From Streptomyces zingiberis (GTDB lineage Bacteria; Actinomycetota; Actinomycetes; Streptomycetales; Streptomycetaceae): 64,000 nt of DNA. The notes under the pieces were generated by a model. It did not search any database. It saw nothing but the letters and a program-made list of their open reading frames with translations, and had not been told where the DNA came from. A program made the position numbers and the translations under genes. Each line of letters opens with the position of its first letter. Positions within the stretch are counted from its first letter, which is position 1. Positions 53,012-61,121 of this stretch are shown piece by piece. The stretch is from positions 1 through 64,000 of the forward strand of contig NZ_JAATEN010000004.1 of assembly GCF_012034935.1 (NCBI RefSeq). Reading direction: 5' to 3'.

Positions 53012-53500
53012 ATGAACAGCGAGAACGACATGTGTGGCGTCCCAGCCGGGCCGCGTTTCACCGGCTCCCCGGTAGAGCCCTTCACCCTGCGGTTCAGTTC
53101 GACGCCGCGCGGCGCGCGGCTGGCGCGGCGGCTCGCGGGGGAGTGGCTCGACAGGTGCGGGGTGGGCTACGGCTCCGCCGGGCATGACGCCGTGACGCTG
53201 GTGGTGGCCGAACTCGCCGCCAATGCCGCGCGCCACGGATGTGTGCCCGGGCGGGATTTCCGGGTCCGGCTGACCGCCGGGGCCGGGCGCGTGCGGGTGG
53301 AGGTGACGGACCCGCGGGGCGAGCGGCTGCCCGCCCCGTCCCCGGCGCCGGGGGAGGTCGGGGGCGCCGGGGAGGACGGGGACGGCGGAGGGTTCGGCCT
53401 GCTGCTGGTGGCGGCGGTGGCGATCCGCTGGGGGTGGCGGCCCCGGGAGGACGGGCCGGGGAAGACCGTCTGGGCGGACTGCGCGGTCCCGGGGCCGTGA
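53012..53500 (+). CDS. HATPase anti-sigma-factor-like protein (RsbW-like fold)
   Basis: A 162-residue single-domain histidine-kinase-type ATPase. N box: LVVAELAANAARHG (about residues 66-79). G1-like: VEVTDPRGERLP. G2: GGGFGLLLVAAVAIRWGWR (about 127-145). This is the RsbW/SpoIIAB-like fold that is very numerous in Streptomyces. It is divergent from the XRE-DUF5753/DUF397 operon and probably part of the same regulatory unit. The middle has an inserted Gly/Pro/Asp-rich loop. Start ATG 53012. Confidence 0.85.
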   Translation: MNSENDMCGVPAGPRFTGSPVEPFTLRFSSTPRGARLARRLAGEWLDRCGVGYGSAGHDAVTLVVAELAANAARHGCVPGRDFRVRLTAGAGRVRVEVTDPRGERLPAPSPAPGEVGGAGEDGDGGGFGLLLVAAVAIRWGWRPREDGPGKTVWADCAVPGP

Positions 53501-53535
53501 CGGTGTGTGAGGCGGCGGACGCCGGTCAGGATGTC

Positions 53536-54051
53536 TCAGCGGGTCGTCTGGGCGCGTTTGAGTTCGTGGGCGATGCCCTGGCCCCACCGGCGGACGCGCT
53601 CCGGGTCGCGGAAGTCGCCGCGCCGGTCCTGTTTGAGGATCTGGCGCGCGACGAAACCGTGGGTGCCCCGCACCAGCCGGCCGCCGAAGGTGATGTGCCC
53701 CCGGGCGTCGAGGTTCTCGGCGACGCGGGCGACGGACTTCGGCGGGGGGAGGTCCGTCCGGGAGGCCGAGAAGTCCAGCGGTCCGCTGCTGAACAGCCAC
53801 ACCGGGCGGTGCAGCAGCCCGTCGCGGTGGCGGCGGGCGAAGCGGACCGCGCTCCACCGCCACCGGTTGGCGTAGAGCGCCGACCCGAGCACCACCGCGT
53901 CGTACGGGGAGAGATCACGCACGGCGGCGGCCGGCCGGACCTCGACGCCGAACCCCTCGGAGTGCAGCGCCTCGCCGATCCAGTCGGCGATCTCGGCGGT
54001 GGCGTCGTTCCGTGAGCCGTAGGCGACGAGTACGCAGCCCACCGGGGTCAT
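53536..54051 (-). CDS. flavodoxin-domain protein 1
   Basis: A 171-residue flavodoxin-fold protein, similar to HemG-like flavodoxin_5 proteins. The FMN phosphate loop is VLVAYGSRNDATAEIADWI, and AVVLGSALYANRWRWSA is the second FMN-binding stretch. The C-terminal part contains GRLVRGTHGFVARQILKQDRRGDFRDP. It is divergent from a second flavodoxin-type gene, with 309 bp between. In actinomycetes such proteins lie in redox-stress clusters with universal stress proteins, as here. No membrane span is present. Confidence 0.85.
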   Translation of the reverse strand: MTPVGCVLVAYGSRNDATAEIADWIGEALHSEGFGVEVRPAAAVRDLSPYDAVVLGSALYANRWRWSAVRFARRHRDGLLHRPVWLFSSGPLDFSASRTDLPPPKSVARVAENLDARGHITFGGRLVRGTHGFVARQILKQDRRGDFRDPERVRRWGQGIAHELKRAQTTR

Positions 54052-54360
54052 GGTCCCTCACCGTCCTCCCGCGCGTCGTCCTCCAGGGTGTCCCGGGCGT
54101 CCCCGTATCCGGGTTATCGGCCGGTTCACGGGCCCAGCCGGCCGGTGCCGCCTCCGTGCCCCCCCGTCCCGGTGGCGGGCCGTTCACCGGCGCCTCCGGT
54201 GCGTCCCGTCCCAGTCTCCCGGCTGTGCGCCGGTTCCGCCTCCGCAGCCCGCGCGAGGGGCGCGGCGTGGAGCGGGGCGGCAGGGGTACCCGGGTGCCTC
54301 CGGGAGCCGGGCCGTTCCGCCGGGCCCGGGCCCCGCCGGGCGGCACGAGGAGGTCGGGCC
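54052..54360. other. 309-bp region between divergent flavodoxin genes
   Basis: No gene is supported; the apparent frames here are compositional. It should hold both promoters, but no clear -35/-10 pair or palindrome was recognised. The ribosome-binding site of the second flavodoxin gene, GAGGAGG, lies just before 54361. Confidence 0.45.
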
Positions 54361-54924
54361 ATGGCCGGGAGCGAGGCCGGAGACGGTGTCCCGGTGCTGG
54401 TCGCGTACGCCAGCGCGCACGGTTCGACGCGGGAGATCGCCGAGCGGATCGCGGAGCGCCTGGCCCGGGCCGGGCACCGGGTGGAGACCTACGAGGTGGA
54501 CGGGACGGTGCCGCCCGACCCGGGCCGCTACCACGCGGTGATCATCGGCAGCCCGGTGCACGACATGCGGTGGGTGCCCGAGGCCGCCGCGTATGTCCAC
54601 CGGCACCAGGCGGCGCTGGAGCGGCGGCGGGTGTGGTTGTTCAGTGTGGGGATGTCCGAGGCGCTCGGCCGGCCCTTCCATGCCCGCGCGGTGCGTCACG
54701 AGCCCCGGGACCTGCCCGGCCTCCGCGAGGTGGTCCATCCGGAGGAGACCCGGCAGTTCCCCGGTGCCCTCCGGCGCCGGCACCTCACCCCTCTCGGCCG
54801 GGTGATCTTCAGGGCCATGGGCGGCCGTTACGGCGACCACCGGGACTGGGACCGGGTCGACGCGTGGGCCGAGGCGATCGTGCGCGGCCTGCCGCGGGCG
54901 GAACGCCGCCGGCCTCCCGTATGA
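54361..54924 (+). CDS. flavodoxin-domain protein 2
   Basis: 187 residues. The FMN loop is VLVAYASAHGSTREIAERIAERL, followed by YHAVIIGSPVHDMRWVPEA. The C-terminal half has RRRHLTPLGRVIFRAMGGRYGDHRDWDRVDAWAE, as in HemG-like flavodoxins. It shares little beyond fold with flavodoxin 1, so the two are not recent duplicates. The partner or substrate is unknown. It is the first of a group of stress-related genes to the right. Confidence 0.85.
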   Translation: MAGSEAGDGVPVLVAYASAHGSTREIAERIAERLARAGHRVETYEVDGTVPPDPGRYHAVIIGSPVHDMRWVPEAAAYVHRHQAALERRRVWLFSVGMSEALGRPFHARAVRHEPRDLPGLREVVHPEETRQFPGALRRRHLTPLGRVIFRAMGGRYGDHRDWDRVDAWAEAIVRGLPRAERRRPPV

Positions 54925-55057
54925 GATGACATGTGCGCACATGCGGCGGTAAAGGGCTTGTGCGAGGCTGTGAACCGGTCTGCCGCGCGCCCGCCGTCCG
55001 GCGCGCCCGCGCCGGCCGCGTCCCGGTGCGGCCGGCGGGAGGAGAGGTGGTCAGCTC

Positions 55058-55963
55058 ATGGTGCTCCCCGTCGTGGCCGGGGTCGACGGCTCCGGCTCCA
55101 GCCTCCGGGCCGTGGAGTGGGCCGCGGACGCGGCGGCGCGCCATGGCACCCCCTTGCGCCTGCTGTGCGCCACCGGGCCGCCCCTCGGTGAGCCGGTGCC
55201 CGGCCTGACGGAGAACGCCGAGCGCATCCGGGACACGGCGGTCGCCCACGCCCGCGCACGCGCCCCCGGGACCGAGGTGTCCGGCGGGATCGTCCCCGAG
55301 GGCCCGGCCGAGGCGCTGCTGTGCGCGGGCCGCAACGCCTTCACCCTCGTGGTCGGCAGCCACGGCGGCGGCGGGGTGACGGGCATGCTGCTGGGTTCGG
55401 TCGGGCTGGCGGTGGCCGGGCGCGCCGACTGTCCCGTGGTCGTCGTCCGCGGCGAACCGGACGGCGGTGGCCCGGTCGTCCTCGGCGTCCAGGACGAACG
55501 GCCCGCGGACGAGAGCCCCAGTGGTGTGCCCGGTGTCGAGGACACCGCCGAGGGCCGCACCGCGGGCGAGTACGCCTTCCGCGAGGCACACCGCCGGGGG
55601 CGCGCGCTGATCGCCGTGCACGCCTGGCGGGTCCCGGCCGGGGAGGCCGCCACCGCGGCCCGGGGCGGCGGGGACGGCGGGGACGACGGGGACACCGTGG
55701 CCGGACGGTGCCGGATCCGGGCCGGACGGGTCCTCGACGAGGCGCTGGGGCCGGCCCGGGAGCGCTATCCGGCGGTGCCCGTGGAGCGCCGGGCGGTGGA
55801 GGGCTCCGCGCGGCGGGCGCTGCTGGAGGCGTCCCGGGACGCCGGTCTGCTGGTCGTCGGCGCCCACGCCCGGCGCGGCCATTTCGGGCTTCAGCTCGGT
55901 CTGGTCAACCATGCCGTGCTGCACCACGCGCCGTGTCCCGTCGCGGTCGTCCCGCAGGCGTGA
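55058..55963 (+). CDS. tandem universal stress protein 1
   Basis: 301 residues, two universal stress protein domains. The first ATP-binding motif is VVGSHGGGGVTGMLLGSVG (about 102-120). The second domain (about 145-300) has VVGAHARRGHFGLQLGLVN and ends in APCPVAVVP. Each domain opens with a Val-Asp-type strand (VVAGVDGSGSSLRAVEWA for the first). Start ATG 55058 follows GGGAGGAGAGG. Tandem USPs accumulate under hypoxia and starvation in actinobacteria. No regulator binding site is seen. Confidence 0.9.
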   Translation: MVLPVVAGVDGSGSSLRAVEWAADAAARHGTPLRLLCATGPPLGEPVPGLTENAERIRDTAVAHARARAPGTEVSGGIVPEGPAEALLCAGRNAFTLVVGSHGGGGVTGMLLGSVGLAVAGRADCPVVVVRGEPDGGGPVVLGVQDERPADESPSGVPGVEDTAEGRTAGEYAFREAHRRGRALIAVHAWRVPAGEAATAARGGGDGGDDGDTVAGRCRIRAGRVLDEALGPARERYPAVPVERRAVEGSARRALLEASRDAGLLVVGAHARRGHFGLQLGLVNHAVLHHAPCPVAVVPQA

Positions 55964-56087
55964 GGCGCGGTTGTGAGGGGGCGTGAGACGGCCGTGGCAC
56001 GGCGGGGAGCGCGGACGGGGGAGCGGCGGAGGGCGCGGATGGCGGAACGGCACGGCAGGGCACGGCAGGGAGCCAGGAGGTGGGCGG

Positions 56088-57113
56088 ATGGCCGGGACGG
56101 CGCGGCGGCCGGTGGAACGGCCGGCTGAGCGAGGGGCGGCAGAGCCGGGCGCCCCGGGCGGCGGGGTGGTCGCCGTCGGCGTGGACGGCTCCCCGCAGAG
56201 CCTGACGGCCGCGGAGTGGGCGGCCGACGAGGCGCTGCGCTCCGGCCGCGCCCTGCGGATCGTCCAGGTCTGGGACCCGCCCGCCGCCGCAACCGTCCGG
56301 CCCGACGCCGTCGCCTCCCACCGCCGCTGGGCGGAGCAGCGGCTGGACGCGGCCCGGCGGACGGCCGGGGAGCGGGCCCCCGGGGTGGAGATCGCCGTGG
56401 AGCGGGTGGAGGGGGCGGCCGTCAGGACGCTGTCCGAACAGGAGGCGGAGGTGCTCGTGCTCGGCTCGCGCGGGCTGGCGGGGATGTCCGGGCGCCTGGT
56501 GGGCTCGGTCGGCCTGGCCGTCGTCACCCACGCGGCGCGGCCGGTGGTGCTGGTCCGTGACGGCGGGGACGGGCCGGTGGGGCGGCCCGGCGACGAGGGC
56601 CCGGTCGTCCTCGGCATCGACGTCCGCCATCACGGTGACCCCTTGCTCGCCTTCGCCTTCCGGGCGGCGGCCGACCGCGGGGCGCTCCTCGACGTCGTGT
56701 ACGCGTGGAACCCCAAGCGGGTCTACGGCTACGCCGCCGCCCCCCTGGACGGAGATCTGACGGAGGAGTACCAGGAGCAGGAGGAGGCGGACCTGGCCCG
56801 GGTGCTGGCCCCCTGGCGGGAGGCGTATCCGGGGGTGGCCGTCGCCGAACGGGTGGTGCACGGCTCCGCCGCCCACGAACTGATCACGGCCTCCGGTGAC
56901 GCCGCGCTCCTGGTCACCGGCCACCGCCGGCCCCGTCCCGCGCACCCGGCCCGCCTCGGCCACGTCACCCACGGGGTGGTCCACCACGCGCCGTGCCCGG
57001 TGGCCGTCGTCCCGCACGACGGGCAGGCGGGGGAGGCAGGGGATGCCGGGGGCGCCGGGGAGGCGAGCGGGGCGCCCAGCGCGGACGGGGGGACGGCGCG
57101 CGCCGCCGCGTGA
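56088..57113 (+). CDS. tandem universal stress protein 2
   Basis: 341 residues, two USP domains after a disordered start. The first has VVAVGVDGSPQSLTAAEWA and VLVLGSRGLAGMSGRLVGSVG; the second has PVVLGIDVRHHGDPLLAFAF, and its ATP-loop region reads LLVTGHRRPRPAHPARLGHV, which is less canonical. An Ala/Gly-rich tail ends the protein. Start ATG 56088 follows CAGGAGG. It lies 124 bp after USP 1 in the same direction and ends before a long inverted repeat. Confidence 0.9.
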   Translation: MAGTARRPVERPAERGAAEPGAPGGGVVAVGVDGSPQSLTAAEWAADEALRSGRALRIVQVWDPPAAATVRPDAVASHRRWAEQRLDAARRTAGERAPGVEIAVERVEGAAVRTLSEQEAEVLVLGSRGLAGMSGRLVGSVGLAVVTHAARPVVLVRDGGDGPVGRPGDEGPVVLGIDVRHHGDPLLAFAFRAAADRGALLDVVYAWNPKRVYGYAAAPLDGDLTEEYQEQEEADLARVLAPWREAYPGVAVAERVVHGSAAHELITASGDAALLVTGHRRPRPAHPARLGHVTHGVVHHAPCPVAVVPHDGQAGEAGDAGGAGEASGAPSADGGTARAAA

Positions 57114-57130
57114 GCCGGCGGGTTCCGCGG

Positions 57131-57192
57131 CGTGACTCCATGGGCCCCCGGCGCGGGGTCCGGTGCCGGGGGCCCGGCCGGATGGAGTCACG
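57131..57192. terminator. nested inverted repeat between convergent genes
   Basis: An outer perfect 11-bp pair (CGTGACTCCAT 57131-57141 with 57182-57192) encloses an inner perfect 11-bp pair (GGGCCCCCGGC 57142-57152 with 57165-57175). The arms are contiguous on the left and separated by a 6-nt bulge on the right; the loop is 12 nt. It is far larger than the usual terminator and lies between convergent USP 2 and phosphatase genes. Confidence 0.75.
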
Positions 57193-57259
57193 TGCGGAGG
57201 GCCACGGCGCCACCGGGTGCGGGGCACGGGCGGGGGAGAGGGCCCGGGGCGGCGCCGTC

Positions 57260-58582
57260 TCAAGGGAGGCGGATCGCCAGGACCGCCATGTCGTCGTGGC
57301 CGTCGCCCGGGTGCTCGTCGGCCAGGACGCGGACGAGGTCGTCCAGGGGTTCGGCGGCGTGGGCGGCGGCGGTGCGGGCGAGGGCGGCCAGCCCGTGGTC
57401 GACCGGGTGGTCCCGGTGCTCGACGAGACCGTCGGTGAAGAGGACGAGCGTGGATCCGGGCGCCACCCGGTCGGTGTGGTCGGGGCGGGGGAGGCGGAGG
57501 TCCACGCCGAGGGGCAGGCCGGGTTCGCCGCTGAGATAGCGGGTCTCCCCGCCGGGCGTGAGGACCAGCGGCGGGGGATGGCCCGCGGTGGACCAGTGCA
57601 GCGTCCACGGCGCGCCGTCCCGCGAGGGCTCCACCCGGGCCAGACAGGCGGTGGTGACCGGGTTCTCCGTGACGGCGTGCAGCGTCCGGTCGAGCCGCGC
57701 GAGGACGGCGCCCGGGCCGGTCCGCCGGTCGTAGAGCAGGGCGCGCAGCATGTTGCGGGTCTGCGCCATGGCGGCCGCCGCGATCAGGTCGTGGCCGACG
57801 ACATCGCCGATCACCATGGCGCAGGAGCCGTCCGGCAGCGGCAGGGCGTCGTACCAGTCGCCGCCCACCTGGCCGGGGTCCAGATCGCGCTCCGTGGAGG
57901 GGCGGTAGGCGGCGGACCCGGAGAACGGGGCCAGGTCGGGCAGCCTGGGCAGCAGCAGCCGCTGGAAACGCTCGGCGCTGCCCCGGGTCCGCTCGAACAG
58001 GCGCGCGTTCTCGATGGCGACGCCCGCCGCGCCGGCGAGCGCGACGACCACCGACTCGTCGTGCCGGTCGAACGGTTCGTGGTCGAGCCGGTCGGCGAGG
58101 TAGAGATTGCCGTAGATGCGGCCCCGCACGGTGATGGCCACCCCCAGCAGGGTGCGCATGGGCGGATGCCCCGAAGGGAAGCCGACCGACTCCGGGTGGG
58201 CCGGGATGTGCTCCACCCGCAAGGGCTCCGGGCAGTGGATCAGATGCCCCAGCAGCCCGCGGCCGTGTGGCAGTTCGACACCTTGCAGCGCCCGGTACTC
58301 GCCCTCGTCCAGCCCGACGGGGATGAACTCCGACAGTCCCTCGCCGCTCTCGTCCAGGACGCCGAGGGCTCCGTAGCGGGCCCGGACCAGTTCCATGGCG
58401 GTGGTGACGATGTTCCGCAGGACGACCGGCAGGTCCAGTTCACGGCTGACGTTGAGGACCGCGTCCAGCAGGCTCTGCAGGCGGCTCTGGGCCTCGGTGA
58501 GCTGCTGGAGCTGCTGGGACACCTCCGAGAGCTCCTCGGCGCGGTCACCGGGGCCGGAGGGGGTCCGCTGCTCGTGCTCCAT
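57260..58582 (-). CDS. GAF-domain SpoIIE-type protein phosphatase
   Basis: 440 residues. A short coiled coil (about 10-50, SEVSQQLQQLTEAQSRLQSL) precedes a GAF domain (about 45-195, ending VVVALAGAAGVAIENARLFERTR) and a PP2C/SpoIIE domain (about 215-440). Metal-binding aspartates lie in GGDWYDALPL and GDVVGHDLIAA, and the end is GDGHDDMAVLAIRL. Such phosphatases dephosphorylate anti-anti-sigma proteins and thereby activate stress sigma factors. ATG 58582 has GGGAGAAG upstream. The AT-rich upstream stretch near 58680 suggests its promoter. Confidence 0.88.
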   Translation of the reverse strand: MEHEQRTPSGPGDRAEELSEVSQQLQQLTEAQSRLQSLLDAVLNVSRELDLPVVLRNIVTTAMELVRARYGALGVLDESGEGLSEFIPVGLDEGEYRALQGVELPHGRGLLGHLIHCPEPLRVEHIPAHPESVGFPSGHPPMRTLLGVAITVRGRIYGNLYLADRLDHEPFDRHDESVVVALAGAAGVAIENARLFERTRGSAERFQRLLLPRLPDLAPFSGSAAYRPSTERDLDPGQVGGDWYDALPLPDGSCAMVIGDVVGHDLIAAAAMAQTRNMLRALLYDRRTGPGAVLARLDRTLHAVTENPVTTACLARVEPSRDGAPWTLHWSTAGHPPPLVLTPGGETRYLSGEPGLPLGVDLRLPRPDHTDRVAPGSTLVLFTDGLVEHRDHPVDHGLAALARTAAAHAAEPLDDLVRVLADEHPGDGHDDMAVLAIRLP

Positions 58583-58880
58583 GACTGCCGTTCTTCTCCC
58601 GGTGGCGGTGGTGTGCCGGAGCCGCCGCCCCGGTGTGCGCGCCGGACGCGCCGCACCGTAGGGGCGAAAAGCCCCGAAGGGCATATTTGATCACGCATGA
58701 CAGCGAACCGCGACGTGGCGGGAGGTGACGCGCTGGGACGTGGCGTGGGGGGCGGCTGCCGCCGGCCGGCCCCCGTCCGTCGGGCCAGGTCAGGTCAGGG
58801 CCACGGGTGCTCACCGTGCTCCCGGTCCCTGCCCGGCCGCTCCCGGGTCGCGCCCGGCGCTCCCGAGCCACGGGCCGGGC
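58583..58880 (-). promoter_or_regulatory. probable promoter region of the phosphatase gene, with a small hairpin
   Basis: No gene is seen in these 298 bp. GGGGC/GCCCC with a GAAAA loop (58661-58675) lies upstream of the phosphatase gene, followed by an A+T-rich element (CATATTTGATCACG, 58682-58695). Read on the minus strand this gives a CAAATATG stretch that could act as a -10. No -35 can be fixed. Confidence 0.4.
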
Positions 58881-59552
58881 TCAGCCGGTGTCGATGCGGC
58901 GGCCGGAGAGCTGCTCGGGCTCGATGAGCACCCAGAAGTCCCGCACGCCGCCCGCCCACGGCTCCGCCCGGGTGAGTCCCGCCAGCCGTCCCACGGCCCC
59001 GGTGTCGGTGACGTGGTGCGCCCGGCCCACGGCGAGCACGCTCCAGCCACGGCTCATCGCCTCGTCCACCTGGTCCACCTCGAACGCGACCTGGTGGCCC
59101 GCCGCCCGGGCGAGCACGGTCCCGGGCGCCGTGCGGTAGGCGATCCTGCCCTGGTCGACGAGGTAGTTGAGCGGTACGACGGCGGGATGATCGTCCGCGA
59201 GGGACACCCCGAGGCGGCCCACGCCGTGCGAGGCGAGCAGCGACCAGCACTCCTCCGCGTCGAGCGGCACCAGCCGGGGATGGGCGGCGGCCCGGCCCCG
59301 GCCGGGCGGCCGGTCCGTCCCGGCGCCGCGCAGCGTGTCCGCCGAGGTTCCCAGGGCGCCCGCCAGCCGGACGATGCCGGGGGCGCTGGGGTCGGCCGCG
59401 TGCTCCTCCAGGTAGGCGAGGTAGCCGGGCGCCATGCCCGCGCGCGCCGCGGCCTCCTCGCGGGACAGGCCCAGCTGCGTCCGCCGGAGGCGGATACGCC
59501 GTCCGATGTCCCCCGGGTCGGGGGCGTGCTGCACGGGTCCGTTCTCCGCCAC
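58881..59552 (-). CDS. XRE helix-turn-helix fused to pyridoxamine-phosphate-oxidase-like domain
   Basis: 223 residues. The XRE domain (about 12-75) reads IGRRIRLRRTQLGLSREEAAARAGMAPGYLAYLEEH. The C-terminal split-barrel (about 90-223) is PNPOx-like, with ECWSLLASHGVGRLGVSL, VVPLNYLVDQGRIAYRTAPG and FEVDQVDEAMSRGWSVLAVG, suggesting flavin or F420 binding. This fusion is known in actinomycetes next to stress genes. GTG 59552 follows GGGGAAGGA and gives the best start; the long upstream frame is compositional. A redox-sensing regulator is a reasonable inference. Confidence 0.85.
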   Translation of the reverse strand: MAENGPVQHAPDPGDIGRRIRLRRTQLGLSREEAAARAGMAPGYLAYLEEHAADPSAPGIVRLAGALGTSADTLRGAGTDRPPGRGRAAAHPRLVPLDAEECWSLLASHGVGRLGVSLADDHPAVVPLNYLVDQGRIAYRTAPGTVLARAAGHQVAFEVDQVDEAMSRGWSVLAVGRAHHVTDTGAVGRLAGLTRAEPWAGGVRDFWVLIEPEQLSGRRIDTG

Positions 59553-59679
59553 GGTCGTGGTCCTTCCCCTGGGTCCGGGCGCGGCCCCCGCTTCCAGGGT
59601 GGTCCGGCCGGCCCGATTCCGCCTGCCGGAGGCGCCGGAGGGGGACGTGACGGGCGGGACGGCGGGCAGGGTTGTGCGC

Positions 59680-59717
59680 GTGGCGGTGGCGGTGGCGGTG
59701 GTGGTGGCGGTGGCGGC
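59680..59717. repeat. GTGGCG microsatellite upstream of the XRE-PNPOx gene
   Basis: A run of GTGGCG units interrupted by GTG copies lies between the USP 3 stop and the XRE-PNPOx start. It is non-coding under the chosen start. Slippage here could alter spacing upstream of the regulator. Confidence 0.7.
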
Positions 59718-59777
59718 GCGCGGGGCGGGGCCGGGCACGGGGCCGTGAGCGGCGCGTGGCCCCGGGCCGCCCGGCCG

Positions 59778-60653
59778 TCAGGGGGAGCGGACGACGGCCA
59801 CCGGGGCGTGGGCGTGCCGGAGCAGGGCCTGGCTGACGGAGCCGAGCAGCATCCCCCTCATGCCGCCCCGGCCGCGCGCGCCGAGGACCAGCAGCCCGGC
59901 CGCCTCGCTCGCCTCGACCAGCACCTCACGCGCCCGGCCCCGCACCACCCGCGGTTCCACGGGCACGTCCGGATACCGTTCGCGCCGGCCGGCCAGCGCC
60001 TCGGCCAGCAGCCGTTCCTCGTCGTCCTGGAGCATTCCGGGCGCGTAGGCGTAGGGGGCCGCCTTGTCCGGGGGTGGTGGGACGGGGTCGGCCCAGTCGG
60101 ACCAGGCGTGTACCGCCACCAGCCGCGTCTCCCGTGCCGCGGCCTCCGCGAAGGCGAAGCCGATCGCGCCGTCACCCGCCGGGGAGCCGTCGGCACCCAC
60201 CACCACCGGCCCCTCGGCGGCCACCCGGCCGCGGACGACCAGCACCGGGGCGTGACTGTGCGCGGCGAGCTGGCCGGCCACCGAGCCGAGCAGCAGCCGG
60301 GAGAAGGTGCCCAGGCCCCGGCTGCCGACCACCATCAGCGCGGCACTTCTGGACTCCTGTTCGAGAACGCTGAGCGCGTCGCCCGTCACGACCGCGCCGC
60401 CGGCCTCCGGGACGGGGCCCGCCGCCCGGGCCCGCCGCAGCGCCTCCTCGACGATCCCGTCGGCCTCGTAGCGCAGATCGCCCTCGACCGCGCCCAGCGG
60501 CATGCGCGTCGACGGCCAGACGAAGGCGTGCACCACCCGCAGCGGGCGGTTCCGGAGGCGGGCCTCCCCGGCGGCGGTGTCCACGGCCTCCAGCGCGGCC
60601 GGGGAGCCGTCCACGGCCACCACCACGGGGGCTCCGGGGGTGTCGGTCGCCAT
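59778..60653 (-). CDS. tandem universal stress protein 3
   Basis: 291 residues with two USP domains. The first has VVVAVDGSPAALEAVDTAA and MVVGSRGLGTFSRLLLGSVA; the second has GPVVVGADGSPAGDGAIGFA and LVLGARGRGGMRGMLLGSVS. Both ATP loops are canonical (GxxG ... GS). ATG 60653 with AGAGG upstream is preferred to GTG 60662. It is divergent from the P-type ATPase gene, with 468 bp between them. Confidence 0.92.
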   Translation of the reverse strand: MATDTPGAPVVVAVDGSPAALEAVDTAAGEARLRNRPLRVVHAFVWPSTRMPLGAVEGDLRYEADGIVEEALRRARAAGPVPEAGGAVVTGDALSVLEQESRSAALMVVGSRGLGTFSRLLLGSVAGQLAAHSHAPVLVVRGRVAAEGPVVVGADGSPAGDGAIGFAFAEAAARETRLVAVHAWSDWADPVPPPPDKAAPYAYAPGMLQDDEERLLAEALAGRRERYPDVPVEPRVVRGRAREVLVEASEAAGLLVLGARGRGGMRGMLLGSVSQALLRHAHAPVAVVRSP

Positions 60654-61121
60654 GCGGGTCACCTCTTCGCTCGGGGCTCGGCCGGGCCGGGAGGGGCCTT
60701 GTCACCGGGTGGAGCGGGACGGGCGGCGGGCGCCGCTCCGATTCCGGGCCCGTGGCTCGCGGCTTCGTGGCCCGCGGGACGGGGGAGCGCCCGCCCCCAC
60801 GGTCCGGGGCTGCGGCCCGCCGCGGTTCCGGGGCCCGCGGGCCGTGCCGGCCCACCCCACTGCCCAGGCCGGCGCGCGGCTCGCCGTGGGGACCCCCGCG
60901 AACCGGCCGCTCGGTGGTTCGCGGGGGAGCCGGGGTCCGCCCCGTGTCCCGGCCCGGCGCCACGCTTCCACGATGTGCCCTCGCCCTCCCGGCGGCAACC
61001 GCACAGGTGACCCGCGCGGAGCCCGCTCCCCCGGGCGGGCCCGGCCCGCCGCCACCGTGCCGCCCCGGGGCCCCGGACCCCGCCGTTTGCGGAGGTCCCG
61101 CCCCCGGTGGAGGCTGCGGCC
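60654..61121. other. 468-bp divergent region between USP 3 and the P-type ATPase gene, with a strong hairpin
   Basis: No gene is supported. The centre carries a perfect 12-bp inverted repeat (CCCCCGCGAACC at 60893-60904, complement at 60916-60927, 11-nt loop), far from both start codons. Both promoters must lie in this region, but no clear boxes were recognised. Confidence 0.55.

Noticed and set aside
54184..54942. Minus-strand 252-codon frame opposite flavodoxin 2
   Set aside because: Antisense to a clear flavodoxin-fold gene with a good ribosome-binding site; His/Pro/Gly-rich shadow composition.
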